17,769 bases of DNA, from contig NVXI01000005.1 in NCBI GenBank assembly GCA_002747015.1, positions 13,127-30,895 on the forward strand, in the 5' to 3' direction. Below, in pieces: positions 1 to 8,729 of this stretch. The translations under genes were made by a program, and so were the position numbers. The stretch is from Zetaproteobacteria bacterium (GTDB lineage Bacteria > Pseudomonadota > Alphaproteobacteria > Micavibrionales > Micavibrionaceae). The notes beneath the pieces are model-generated. The model saw only the letters and a program-made list of their open reading frames with translations. It was not told the origin of the DNA and did no database searches. Numbering within the stretch: the first letter of the stretch is position 1; every line of letters begins with the position of its first letter.

Positions 1-87
1 GCTCAAAATGCGGATATTATAAAAGCTTTGGAAAATCTAAATGCGCACGCACCAAAGCAAAAAGTCCTTTGGGCTCCACCTGAGTAG
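1..87 (+). CDS. C-terminal end of an unidentified protein (cut by window edge)
   Basis: Frame 1 is open from the first base to a TAG at 85-87 and gives 28 C-terminal residues ending VLWAPPE. The tail is hydrophilic, with several Ala, Asn and Lys residues, and shows no recognisable motif. The gene runs towards mtnP, and the two stop codons are only 10 bp apart, so they converge with almost no spacer. The compact convergent layout and clean stop make this a real gene end more likely than chance, but 28 codons is little evidence and the function cannot be assigned. Confidence 0.5.
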   Translation, partial: AQNADIIKALENLNAHAPKQKVLWAPPE

Positions 88-97
88 AACAGATATT

Positions 98-946
98 CTA
101 TGATCGTAGGACGTTAAGCCATTCTTTTTGTTCATCATTCAATCGTTCATCTGGTGTCATAACTGCGCCTTTTAGGGCGGTGCGAATATTCTGGGGTGTT
201 TCTGAAATACCATTTTCGAGAAGTTTTAAGATTAATGTTTTGATTTTGTCGATATTCTCAAAATACACGGCAAAAACGGCCTCTACACTAACATGCTCGT
301 CCGGATCTTCGCGCCAGCAATCATAATCTGTTGCAATGGCGAGGGTAACGTAACCCATCTGTGCTTCGCGCGCTAAGAATGCTTCTGGGACATTGGTCAT
401 GCCCACAATATCACATCCTGCGGCCCCGCGAAGAAAGTTGCTCTCGGCTTTTGTCCCCAGACGCGGGCCCTCGACGCAGGCATATGTTTTGTCTGAATGC
501 AAATCAAGTCCAGTATCTTTGGCCGCTTTTAGAACATCAGAGGCCAGAACAGGGCATGTTGGTGCCGCCGTTGAAATATGTGCGGTGACACCCTTGCCAA
601 AGAATGAAGCCTCACGTTTTCCACGTGTATGGTCGAAATATTGAGACGCGAGTGCAAGATCCCCTGGTGCGATTTCTTCTTGTAAAGAGCCTGAGGCGGA
701 AATGCTTAGAATCGTTGTCGCTCCGAGTTTTTTAAGCGCAAAAATATTGGCGCGGTAATTGACCTCAGAGGGAAGGAATTCGTGATTTCGTCCGTGGCGT
801 GGTAAAAACAAAACAGAAGAGCCCAATGCTTTGCCTTCTATAATTGGTGCAGATGGCTTGCCAAAAGGCGTATTAATACTATGCCCGGCGATCACATTCA
901 GTTCCTCTAAAGCATATAGGCCGGAGCCTCCAATAATCGCGAGCAT
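98..946 (-). CDS. mtnP: S-methyl-5'-thioadenosine phosphorylase
   Basis: Cytoplasmic purine nucleoside phosphorylase-family enzyme that splits methylthioadenosine with phosphate into adenine and methylthioribose-1-phosphate, the first step of methionine salvage and a route for clearing the polyamine-synthesis by-product. The 282-residue length is normal for the family. Visible motifs are the N-terminal phosphate-binding GGSGLY (6-11), PRHGRNH (49-55), CVEGPRLGTKAES (157-169), VGMTNVPEAFLARE (181-194) and TDYDCW (206-211). The last carries the two Asp residues (207, 209) that in human MTAP contact the adenine base and favour 6-aminopurines over inosine or guanosine. The ATG at 946 has an AGGA Shine-Dalgarno about 10 nt upstream. 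It lies 90 bp downstream of the RND operon on the same strand and may be co-transcribed or have its own promoter; no clear terminator separates them. A methylthioinosine phosphorylase is the main alternative, made less likely by TDYDCW. Confidence 0.93.
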   Translation of the reverse strand: MLAIIGGSGLYALEELNVIAGHSINTPFGKPSAPIIEGKALGSSVLFLPRHGRNHEFLPSEVNYRANIFALKKLGATTILSISASGSLQEEIAPGDLALASQYFDHTRGKREASFFGKGVTAHISTAAPTCPVLASDVLKAAKDTGLDLHSDKTYACVEGPRLGTKAESNFLRGAAGCDIVGMTNVPEAFLAREAQMGYVTLAIATDYDCWREDPDEHVSVEAVFAVYFENIDKIKTLILKLLENGISETPQNIRTALKGAVMTPDERLNDEQKEWLNVLRS

Positions 947-1036
947 AATCGTATTTTCCTTTATAAATAATATAGCCCCCTAGATGTATCGTTTAATAGC
1001 GACGAAGAAAAGAGGGGCGTAAGTGTTTTCTGGGCG

Positions 1037-4000
1037 TTAGCCAGTAATTTTAGTGACCACGTATTTTAAGATCCGTTTTATATCCTCAATAATCATATAA
1101 AGAGACGGGATAAGGATAAGGGTCAAAAATGTCGCAAAGACAATCCCATATCCCAAGGATATCGCCATAGGAATAAGAAAGCGTGCTTGGCGTGATGTTT
1201 CGAACATCATTGGTGCAAGACCAATAAAAGTGGTCAATGTCGTCAGAATGATAGGGCGGAAACGTTGGGTTGCCGCCATGATGACGGCGGTAAGTTTCTC
1301 GTGCCCTTCCTTGTGCCGCCTATTTGATAAATCAATCAGGATCAGTGAATCATTCACCACCACGCCTGCCAATGCGATAATACCAAACATGCTAACGATG
1401 CTCATCGGAAAGCCCATAATGAAGTGCCCGATGACCGCACCCACCATGCTGAACGGGATGGCAATCATGATCATTAATGGTTGGCTGTAACTGGAAAACA
1501 AAATCGCGAGTATGGCGTAGATAACAAATAATATGCCTCCCATGCCGTACTTAAGGCTTTCCAAGCTTTCCTCCATCTCAGCGTTTTCACCTTCAAATGA
1601 ATAGGTAAGCCCGGGAAAGCGTTCCTGCAATTTGGGCAGAGTATCTTCTACGAGTGCGCTGGTGATAAGGTTTTCTTCCGATGGTGGATTAATATCGGAT
1701 TCAATTGTAATGATGCGGCGGCTATTCCTGCGGTTAATTGTGGTATAGGCACGGCCTTCGTTCATCTTAACAACATCGCTTAATAAAACATCTGCGCCAT
1801 TTGGTGTTTTTATCATCATGTTTTTGACGAAATAGGATGAGTTACGTTCCTCTTCCGGTGACATAACCAGAACGCGAACTTCATTGCGTCCGCGTTGTTG
1901 TTTTAGGGCTTCACTGCCATAGAATGCGCCGCGTATTTGCCGCCCGATTTCAATTGGTGTCATGCCAAGCGTATAGCCCAAATCGGTGACGGTAAAATCA
2001 AATTGCCGCTTACCTGGCGCGGTGCCGTCATTTATATCCTGCGTATTAGGGAATGTTTTAAGAGATTGGGCAAGCGCTCTGGCGGCATCATGTAGGGTAT
2101 CGGTGTCGTGGTGGCTTAATTCGACACTCAATGCCGCACCACCACCTGGGCCGCCACGGTTTGATGAGAATGAAATGGATTCAACCCCAAGAACGTCACC
2201 TGTTGTTTTACGCCATAATTCTGTGAACTCTGTCGTGCTGATTGGTCTGGTATCAACATCAGTTAAAAGGGTCTGAATCTCGATTATATTGCCATCAATT
2301 TTGGAGTAAATCCCAACAGATAATTTTTCTCCACCATGATTTTTGATAATGCCCTTCGCGGCGTCAATGATCTGATTTTCAATTTGGCGCACTTCTTTTT
2401 CCGGTGCACCAACTTTTAAAGTTGCTTTGGTATAGGAAAAATCAGATTCGACATTTGGAAACCGAACCATTTCCAAATGCCCACCTTTGACATATCCGCC
2501 CACCGTAATGAGTACGAACAAGAAGAGAGATAGGGAAATATAGCGCATGGAAAGTGATTTTTTTAGAAATGGCGCGTATTTGTTTTGTACAAAGGCATCA
2601 AATCTTCGGTTAAATCCTTTTTGAAAATCTACGATTTTAATTAAAGGCCTACTTTTAATGCTCTTTGCCTGTTTAAAGGTGAGGTGAGCAGGTAAAATGA
2701 AGAGGCTTTCGATCAAGGATAGAAAAAATGTCGACATCACAATGATTGGAATAATACTGAATATTTTCCCCATAAATCCGGTCATAAACAGCATTGGTAA
2801 AAAAGCAACAATATTGGTTAGGACACTCACAAATACAGGAATAGCCATTTCGCGTGCACCTTCAACCGAAGCGTGCAGAGGTTTTTTTCCTTGTTCGCGC
2901 TTATGATAAATGTTTTCACCAACAACAACCGCATCATCCACGACGATGCCCAGTGCAATGATAAAGGCGAACATCGACACCATATTGATTGAAAAACCAT
3001 CTGTCATTGGCAATAAAAGAAATGCACCCATATATGAGATAGGAATGCCCATACTAACCCAAAAGGCGAGGCGAATATCCAGAAATAGAGCAAGAAATAT
3101 AACGACCAGAACTAAGCCTAGAAAGCCGTTCCTCATGAGTAAATTTGCGCGTTGCTGAAACACAATTGAGGTATCTTGAGTAACAATAAGCTGTAAATCG
3201 CCGGGGAAGGAATTGTTCAGATCTTTTATACTGTTGCGAACTGCGGATGAAATACCCGTTGGGGTTTGTTTGCCGATACTGCGCACTTCCATTAAAATTG
3301 CTGGTTTATCATTGAAACTGGAATATTTACTGGAGGAGTCAAAGCCATCGCTGATTGTGGCGATATTACCCAGATAAATTGTGCTGCCACTCTCTGTTTT
3401 TATGATTGGGATATCTTTGAAATCTTTTGCGTAATCTCGCCGTTCCGTCATTCGAACAAGGATTTCTCCGGCGGATGCTTTTATCGAACCGCCACCAATT
3501 TCTATGGCCGTAGCCGAAATGATTTGCGCAATATCGGGAATGCTTAGGCCATATTTTCGTAAACTTTCTTGTGATACTTCAATATGAACTTCATGTACGC
3601 GTACATTGGATAGGTCAATGATTCCAATATCTGGATGTTGCTCCAGTTCTGCTTGTATTTTTTCTGCGGTTTGTCTTAAAACAATGTCACTTGTTGTGCC
3701 ATATAAGACGAGGTCTAGGACTTTTTGTTTATCTGTTACGATGGATACAGTCAGGTCTTCCGCGTTTACAGGAAATGTACTGATCTGATCTATTCCAGTT
3801 TTTATGTCCTGAAATATCTGCATCATGCCATTGGCATTGTGTAATATGGCTAAAACTTGCCCTGCACCTTCAAATGCAGAGGACTGGATGTTTTTAATGC
3901 CATCAACATCCTTGATTGCTTCTTCAATGGCTAGAATAATGCCTTGTTCGACCTCTGCTGGGCTGGCGCCGGGGTAGGCCATTTGAATTAAAATTGCGTC

Positions 4001-4165
4001 GGCATTAAATTGCGGGAAGACTTCTTTTTTAGAGTTCAGCAAAAGCCATAAGCCCCCAACAAGAAAAACAATCATAAGCAGGTTGGCGGCAACAGGGTGC
4101 GACGCCATATACGCAATAGGGCCTGGCTTTATATCTTTGAGTTCGGATTCGTCAAAATGCCACAT
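1037..4165 (-). CDS. RND-family efflux permease (AcrB/HAE1-like)
   Basis: Inner-membrane proton/drug antiporter of a tripartite pump; 1042 residues matches the AcrB family length. TM1 is about residues 24-44, followed by a large periplasmic porter loop, a TM2-TM6 block at about 345-495, a second periplasmic loop, and a C-terminal TM block from about 875. TM4 carries the proton-relay pair D410-D411 in [15 protein letters not shown]. In TM10 the position equivalent to AcrB Lys940 is Asn938, followed by Asp939 ([13 protein letters not shown]), so the relay is not of the strict AcrB type. Such N-D variants occur in many HAE-like permeases of environmental bacteria. The start is 3 nt past the TAG of the membrane fusion gene, with an AGGA Shine-Dalgarno inside the end of that gene, so translation is coupled. 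It is the last gene of the three-gene operon. Substrate cannot be told from sequence. Confidence 0.95.
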   Translation of the reverse strand: MWHFDESELKDIKPGPIAYMASHPVAANLLMIVFLVGGLWLLLNSKKEVFPQFNADAILIQMAYPGASPAEVEQGIILAIEEAIKDVDGIKNIQSSAFEGAGQVLAILHNANGMMQIFQDIKTGIDQISTFPVNAEDLTVSIVTDKQKVLDLVLYGTTSDIVLRQTAEKIQAELEQHPDIGIIDLSNVRVHEVHIEVSQESLRKYGLSIPDIAQIISATAIEIGGGSIKASAGEILVRMTERRDYAKDFKDIPIIKTESGSTIYLGNIATISDGFDSSSKYSSFNDKPAILMEVRSIGKQTPTGISSAVRNSIKDLNNSFPGDLQLIVTQDTSIVFQQRANLLMRNGFLGLVLVVIFLALFLDIRLAFWVSMGIPISYMGAFLLLPMTDGFSINMVSMFAFIIALGIVVDDAVVVGENIYHKREQGKKPLHASVEGAREMAIPVFVSVLTNIVAFLPMLFMTGFMGKIFSIIPIIVMSTFFLSLIESLFILPAHLTFKQAKSIKSRPLIKIVDFQKGFNRRFDAFVQNKYAPFLKKSLSMRYISLSLFLFVLITVGGYVKGGHLEMVRFPNVESDFSYTKATLKVGAPEKEVRQIENQIIDAAKGIIKNHGGEKLSVGIYSKIDGNIIEIQTLLTDVDTRPISTTEFTELWRKTTGDVLGVESISFSSNRGGPGGGAALSVELSHHDTDTLHDAARALAQSLKTFPNTQDINDGTAPGKRQFDFTVTDLGYTLGMTPIEIGRQIRGAFYGSEALKQQRGRNEVRVLVMSPEEERNSSYFVKNMMIKTPNGADVLLSDVVKMNEGRAYTTINRRNSRRIITIESDINPPSEENLITSALVEDTLPKLQERFPGLTYSFEGENAEMEESLESLKYGMGGILFVIYAILAILFSSYSQPLMIMIAIPFSMVGAVIGHFIMGFPMSIVSMFGIIALAGVVVNDSLILIDLSNRRHKEGHEKLTAVIMAATQRFRPIILTTLTTFIGLAPMMFETSRQARFLIPMAISLGYGIVFATFLTLILIPSLYMIIEDIKRILKYVVTKITG

Positions 4166-4168
4166 GGA

Positions 4169-5377
4169 CTATTCCTGCCCGTTTTTATTATGATCGGGAG
4201 CCTTGTAAAGCGTGATATCCATACCGTGAATAGGGGTTATGATGTTTGACGTTATAATTTTGTCGCCATATCTCAGGCCTTGCGTGATATATGAATATTG
4301 GCGATCTTCATATGCGATGAATACTGGTTGTATGAGCAGTTTTCCTGCGCGTTCTAGCCATATCGTATTCTTGTCACGTATGTTCGATTGTGCAATACGT
4401 GCGGCGTTTTTCAGTTGTTTGCCAATTAACGTTACACGTACGTAATCACCTAAAATCAGAGGTGATTTTTTTGCGTTTACATTGCTCAGTAATAACGGAT
4501 CAGGAACAGAGATTATAACAGAGGCAAGGTGACTATTTGGATTAATTGAGCCGGTTTGTTTTAGTAATTTTCCCCCGCGTGTTCCGCGTCCTCCATCAAG
4601 GGTTATAACCGCATCTGATCCCCCTTTCATGCCTTTAGGGAATTGAAGCCAACGTAAGTGATGAACTGGAATTTCTGCATCAATCCAGAATTCATCGGTA
4701 CTAACCAGCGTGGCAAGCGTGTCTTGCTGTGAAATAATATCCCCTAAATTTGTATTACGTACGCGAATAAGTGCATTAAACGGTGCTTTGATTATGGTGC
4801 GTTCAAGGTTAAGCTCCGCCAATTCCATATTGGCCCTTGCTGCACTTAGATTGGCTCTGGCTTGTGCCAGTTGTGGTTTGCGTAAGGCCAGATCACTGTT
4901 GGCAAGTTTTCGCCCAGTGCTTTGTTCTATGATTTTTAATTCGTCTTTTGCGATTGCCTGTTGGCCAAGTTCCAGGGTTAAGACGGCTCTTGCTTGCTCA
5001 ATGGCGGCTTTCTTTACTTTTATATCCAAAGCGTAGTCAGCGGGGTCAATATAGACAATTTCCTCACGTGCCTTTACGAAGCCACCGGGTAAAAACTCAT
5101 TGGATACTTTGATGATTTCACCCGATACGCGTGACTTTAAGGCAATTTCAAGCGCCGCGGTAACGCGCCCCATAACCTCTATTTTGACAGGATAAGTGCC
5201 CAGATGGACTGGCGTGGTTTTAACAATCACTTTTGCTGGCGTGTTGTCTTGGGTTTTTTGTGCTTTGGCTGTGAAGACAGCAAAATAATAGAAGATTGCT
5301 CCTGCCGCCACTAAAATCATAAAGACAGCGAGAACTTTCCCTGGAATTGATAATGTCGAAACGTCTCTATCACTCAT
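4169..5377 (-). CDS. RND efflux periplasmic adaptor (membrane fusion protein)
   Basis: HlyD/AcrA-type adaptor of 402 residues that bridges the permease and the outer-membrane channel. An N-terminal membrane anchor (about 13-36, FMILVAAGAIFYYFAVF) replaces the lipobox seen in AcrA. Then come a first half-lipoyl/beta-barrel segment (VMGRVTAALEIALKSRVSGEI, trimmed here to its start: VMGRVTAALEIALKSRVS), a long alpha-helical hairpin rich in Ala, Glu and Gln at about 118-195, and the second lipoyl half containing IIKAPFNALIRVRNTNLGD. The beta-barrel and membrane-proximal domains follow. The ATG overlaps the end of the outer-membrane factor gene by 8 nt, and its own stop lies 3 nt before the permease start, showing tight translational coupling. 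The hydrophilic tail ends HNKNGQE. Family assignment is firm; the pump's substrate is unknown. Confidence 0.93.
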   Translation of the reverse strand: MSDRDVSTLSIPGKVLAVFMILVAAGAIFYYFAVFTAKAQKTQDNTPAKVIVKTTPVHLGTYPVKIEVMGRVTAALEIALKSRVSGEIIKVSNEFLPGGFVKAREEIVYIDPADYALDIKVKKAAIEQARAVLTLELGQQAIAKDELKIIEQSTGRKLANSDLALRKPQLAQARANLSAARANMELAELNLERTIIKAPFNALIRVRNTNLGDIISQQDTLATLVSTDEFWIDAEIPVHHLRWLQFPKGMKGGSDAVITLDGGRGTRGGKLLKQTGSINPNSHLASVIISVPDPLLLSNVNAKKSPLILGDYVRVTLIGKQLKNAARIAQSNIRDKNTIWLERAGKLLIQPVFIAYEDRQYSYITQGLRYGDKIITSNIITPIHGMDITLYKAPDHNKNGQE

Positions 5378-6821
5378 GCGTTACATCTTTCAATATTGTT
5401 TCATCATTATGAGAGGGGGGTGCGATAACCCAGATTTGTCCGCCAAGCGCGCGATAGAGGCTGACACGCTCTTTTGCCTGTTTTAGGCGCTCTCTTGTGA
5501 TTTGTTGCACTAAAGATTGCGTATTGTTCAGGCTGTTCAAAACATTGACGTAGTCACTGCTGCCATTGGTGTAGCTTAATTGTGCTTGCTTTAATGTTCT
5601 GTGAGATGCGAGTAATTGATTATCAAGAGCCAATAGCTTTTGATCTTGATAGGTATTACGGATGAGTGCGTTCTCTACCTCCACAACTGCGCTTAATACT
5701 GCCTCGCGATATGCGTGATAACGCTCATCCGTTAGAGCCTCTTGTCGGAATTGCTCTGCTTTTCTATTTCCACCATCAAATATGGGGGCCGCCATGTTTG
5801 CGGCCATATCAAGCAGCCACGTATTAAACAAGCTGTTTAGAGCTGTTGCACTGGTTGTATATGTACTTGATAGGTTAAAGTTGGGGAGGCGATTTGCCCA
5901 TGCGGCTTTGCTCGCCCATTGTGCGGATTGTAGGCGCAACCAAGACGCAATGATATCCGGCCGGTTTTCGAGCAGATCCGACGGTAGCCCTGTACCCGGA
6001 ATAGGCAGAGGTTCAGGAGATGGTTTTTCGCTTATGATTAATCCATTATAGGGCGTTTGCCCGATTAGAAGTGTAAGATTGTTAATCGCTTGCTTTTCGG
6101 CGGACATAATATCAGGCAGGCTCGCCTCTGATTGCGCCAGAATTTCTTCTTGTTGTAAGACTGAAAGGGCACTTGATGACCCCATTTCAAAGCGTTTTTG
6201 TTGTAATTCTAAAACGGTACGATTCACATTAATTTGTTTACGGATAAGGACTTCTTGTTCTAGAAGGGACAGAATATCCAGCCAATTTTCAACGATAGAG
6301 GCACTAAGGCTTATGTGCGCTGTGTGTAAATCCTGTGCGCTTGCCTGTGCTTCTCGTTCTGCGGATGTATGGGTTGCCCTGTTTTTACCCCAAAGGTCGA
6401 TTTCGAAACTTGCCGCGACACCAGCCGTGTAATTGGACGAGGGTGCATCATCTCCAGTAAATCCTGTGCGTTGGCCATTTATATCAAGGGTAGGCAGACG
6501 TGATGCATTGCTTTGTCTTGCGTGTGCATTGGCTTGATCCAAACGCGCGCGAATTTGGTTGATATTAGGGCTATGGATAAATGCCTGACGCATGAGGGTG
6601 TTTAGTTCCTCATCTGCGTATAGAGTCCACCACTCGCTGGGCTGTAATAGCTGCATTTCTTCCGATGTATGCTCGGTAAAATCACTTTGCGCTACATAGG
6701 TATGATCAAGGCCGCTGATAGGGGAATGATTATCTACGGGTAATTGCAAACACCCAGACAGGATGAAGGCAACTGTAACCAGAGAGAGTAGTGCAGTATT
6801 ATGTGGTCTGCGTTGAAGCAT
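5370..6821 (-). CDS. TolC/NodT-family outer-membrane efflux lipoprotein
   Basis: Outer-membrane channel component of the adjacent RND pump, 483 residues, typical of NodT-type factors. It has a lipoprotein signal: basic start MLQRRPHN, hydrophobic stretch, lipobox LSGC with acylated Cys at 24. The tell-tale WWTLYADEELNTLM lies near residues 66-79. It is followed by the first helical repeat with barrel strands (SNYTAGVAASFEIDLWGK) and the second repeat starting at ENRPDIIASWLRLQSAQW, with strand SLFNTWLLDMAANMAAPIFD and the final coiled helices (SSDYVNVLNSLNNTQSLV). The ATG at 6821 has an AAGGTG Shine-Dalgarno. It is the first gene of the operon, so its promoter should lie in the 207-bp divergent spacer 6822-7028. 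It should form a trimeric outer-membrane barrel with a periplasmic helical tunnel. Confidence 0.93.
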   Translation of the reverse strand: MLQRRPHNTALLSLVTVAFILSGCLQLPVDNHSPISGLDHTYVAQSDFTEHTSEEMQLLQPSEWWTLYADEELNTLMRQAFIHSPNINQIRARLDQANAHARQSNASRLPTLDINGQRTGFTGDDAPSSNYTAGVAASFEIDLWGKNRATHTSAEREAQASAQDLHTAHISLSASIVENWLDILSLLEQEVLIRKQINVNRTVLELQQKRFEMGSSSALSVLQQEEILAQSEASLPDIMSAEKQAINNLTLLIGQTPYNGLIISEKPSPEPLPIPGTGLPSDLLENRPDIIASWLRLQSAQWASKAAWANRLPNFNLSSTYTTSATALNSLFNTWLLDMAANMAAPIFDGGNRKAEQFRQEALTDERYHAYREAVLSAVVEVENALIRNTYQDQKLLALDNQLLASHRTLKQAQLSYTNGSSDYVNVLNSLNNTQSLVQQITRERLKQAKERVSLYRALGGQIWVIAPPSHNDETILKDVTHE

Positions 6822-7028
6822 TTACACACCTTAGTATTTTTGAATTTTTGCAATGCTTATGTTGTACATTGTCTTGGCGCGAATTTAAATATTAAAGTTG
6901 GCTTAAACGGAAAATTGTTTGTGTGCACAGTTATCGTTATACGAATTTAAAGAGTTTGTTGCAGTTCACAGTGGCTTGTTTATCCTAAGAAAATAAGATT
7001 CTTTTGTTATGTTTTAAAAGGGAAAACG
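6822..7028. promoter_or_regulatory. Divergent promoter region between RND operon and OMF-like/IalB pair
   Basis: This 207-bp A+T-rich spacer must contain the promoters for the minus-strand efflux operon and the plus-strand pair. A 10-bp direct repeat CGAATTTAAA occurs at 6880-6889 and 6942-6951, 62 bp apart. A small perfect palindrome TGTGCACA lies between them at about 6922-6929. These are candidate regulator sites, but I see no regulator gene next to them and no convincing -35/-10 pair. The plus-strand gene has an AAGGG Shine-Dalgarno just before 7029. Confidence 0.5.
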
Positions 7029-8168
7029 ATGTTACAGCGTTTTGTATTTCTTGGATTATATTGTTGTGTCTTGGCTGGTTGCATTGCGACACCATCTTCC
7101 CAAGAAACGAAAATGAAACCGGTTATAGTGGAGCATAGACGTGGCACTTTAGAAGCATGGTGGAGCTTGTTTAACGATCCCGTGCTTGATCGGCTGATTT
7201 CCTCCGCGTTAAGTTTAAATGTTCCAAGTAAAACCGCCTCTGAGATAGAGTTAAGTGCAGGCATGCCATATAGCGCGTTTCAAGATTTCCATCAGGATCA
7301 GAGTGCGCGTCTAATTATTGATGTTGCGCAAAATTATGTGCGGTATCGGTATGCTCAAAACCAACAACAGACACTTGCTGTGTACATGTCTGATCGTGAT
7401 GAAATGATGGCAACGTTGGTGAAGAAAAAGGACTTAGCCGATACAAAAAACCCGCATCTTATGCGCATAAAATCTCAAGATAATGCTTTGGCAAAAAAGA
7501 TGCTACATCTTGATCGTCAGGTGAATAAAATATCGCGTAACATCACTGGCCTGACTAAATTATTACCAGAATATGTGTCACAAATTTTGAAAGAAACGCT
7601 CAGCATACCGCGTTGTGACATAGCGCCGGTTTTGGCCAGTTCGACATCTATGATTGCGACGTCGCCTGAGGTGATTGCTGCGCGATCTTATTTTATGCAT
7701 CAAGCGAAGGGGGCAATAAAATTTTATGATCTTGACGGTATTTTCCCTGATATGGCTGTAAATGGTTTTTACGGAATTTCTGATGATGTGTATGTGCGCA
7801 ATGATGTACGGTGGAGTGTTGCCGCCGGCCACGCCGTAAAGTCTTTAAATCTGCAAAGTCTTGAAGATGTTTATTCAGGGCAAGATATTTATAATGATTT
7901 TCGTAATCACCTTTTTGATGCTGTGATGGAGTTAGAGCGTTTGATTGTTTCTTATGCACTTATTCAAGAGCAATATATCGTCTTGCGCAATGCGGCTATA
8001 TCTAACGAGAGCGATTATACATCTCTAACGCGTGTAGGTAAAACAAATGCAGCCTCGTTGTTTGATGCGCGTGAGGATGTCTACACAGCCGAGATGGCGA
8101 CATTACGCGCAGAGTATGAAAAGGCAAAATTACTGATTCAAATATATGAAAAATTAGGGGTGTATTAG
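7029..8168 (+). CDS. Shortened TolC/NodT-like lipoprotein (divergent outer-membrane factor paralogue)
   Basis: A 379-residue lipoprotein with lipobox LAGC (acylated Cys 18). It resembles the outer-membrane factor encoded in the opposite direction 207 bp away. WWSLFNDPVLDRLISSALSL (44-63) parallels WWTLYADEELNTLMRQAF in that protein. SARLIIDVAQNYVRYRYAQN parallels the first-repeat outward helix, PEVIAARSYFMHQAKGAIKF the start of the second repeat, and the C-terminal helix containing LTRVGKTNAASLFDAREDVY the last one. About 100 residues between the WW motif and the first-repeat helix are replaced by about 25, so the first barrel-strand pair and its leading helix are missing. It therefore may not form a normal TolC barrel. 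It precedes the IalB-family gene by 3 nt, so the two form an operon. The reading frame is intact and the Shine-Dalgarno (AAGGG) is good, so it is probably a functional derived protein rather than a pseudogene. Confidence 0.8.
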   Translation: MLQRFVFLGLYCCVLAGCIATPSSQETKMKPVIVEHRRGTLEAWWSLFNDPVLDRLISSALSLNVPSKTASEIELSAGMPYSAFQDFHQDQSARLIIDVAQNYVRYRYAQNQQQTLAVYMSDRDEMMATLVKKKDLADTKNPHLMRIKSQDNALAKKMLHLDRQVNKISRNITGLTKLLPEYVSQILKETLSIPRCDIAPVLASSTSMIATSPEVIAARSYFMHQAKGAIKFYDLDGIFPDMAVNGFYGISDDVYVRNDVRWSVAAGHAVKSLNLQSLEDVYSGQDIYNDFRNHLFDAVMELERLIVSYALIQEQYIVLRNAAISNESDYTSLTRVGKTNAASLFDAREDVYTAEMATLRAEYEKAKLLIQIYEKLGVY

Positions 8169-8171
8169 GGA

Positions 8172-8729
8172 ATGTTCCATAGGAATATTAACTATGTTTT
8201 GACGGCCATTGTCATATGTCTTGGGATTGGATCTGTTGCCATGGCGTCTCGGGCGATGAAGAAGGATGTCGTATTGCCGGAAATTTCTGGCGTGTTTGAG
8301 AGTAAACAATTTCAGGTATGGACATACGAGTGCTGGCAAGGTGATGAAGGCCACAACAATGTATGCGGAGTATCCCAGAAGGTTACGGACGCTCAGGGCG
8401 CATTTGCGGTACGGGCGAATATTTTATTAATTGAGAGAGAGGGCGTGATGCGGCCTCGTCTACAGGTTATTGTGCCTTTAGGCACGTTTTTGCCTTTTGG
8501 ACTTTCCATGCATTTAGCACCGCAAGAGCCATTTACCGTGCCATTCCAGTTTTGTAATAAAGAGGGATGTTTCATTAACCTTGATCTGGCAGAAGATGTT
8601 ATCCTGACATTAAAGAACGCTCAAAATTTGCATGTTTCTTATCATCGCAGCAATCGTGAAATGTTCAGTTTTTCTATAAACTTATCCGGATTTTCTGATG
8701 CGTTATCGTACCTTATCGCTCATTCTTGA
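8172..8729 (+). CDS. IalB-family (invasion-associated locus B) periplasmic protein
   Basis: A 185-residue secreted protein with a signal peptide (hydrophobic 9-24, likely cleavage after AMA at about 25). It carries the IalB family pattern: a W-x-x-x-C start (WTYEC, Cys 54), a second Cys with following Gln (NNVCGVSQ, Cys 65), LPxG-like TFLPFGLSMHL (105-115), the paired cysteines of PFQFCNKEGCFINLDL (Cys 128, 133), and the closing LSGFSDAL (171-178). The four cysteines suggest two disulfides in the periplasm. In Bartonella the founding member is needed for erythrocyte invasion, but homologues are common in free-living alphaproteobacteria with unknown role. It begins 3 nt after the shortened TolC-like lipoprotein, so they are probably co-expressed. 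Its 3' end overlaps the convergent FNT gene by 17 bp. Confidence 0.88.
   Translation: MFHRNINYVLTAIVICLGIGSVAMASRAMKKDVVLPEISGVFESKQFQVWTYECWQGDEGHNNVCGVSQKVTDAQGAFAVRANILLIEREGVMRPRLQVIVPLGTFLPFGLSMHLAPQEPFTVPFQFCNKEGCFINLDLAEDVILTLKNAQNLHVSYHRSNREMFSFSINLSGFSDALSYLIAHS

Noticed and set aside
947..1036. GCCCC and GGGGGC pairing as a terminator of the RND operon
   Set aside because: The loop would be over 30 nt and no T-run follows; not a credible intrinsic terminator.
7007..7264. 85-codon minus-strand frame across the start of the TolC-like lipoprotein
   Set aside because: Antisense to the lipobox and WW motif of a supported gene, with no features of its own.
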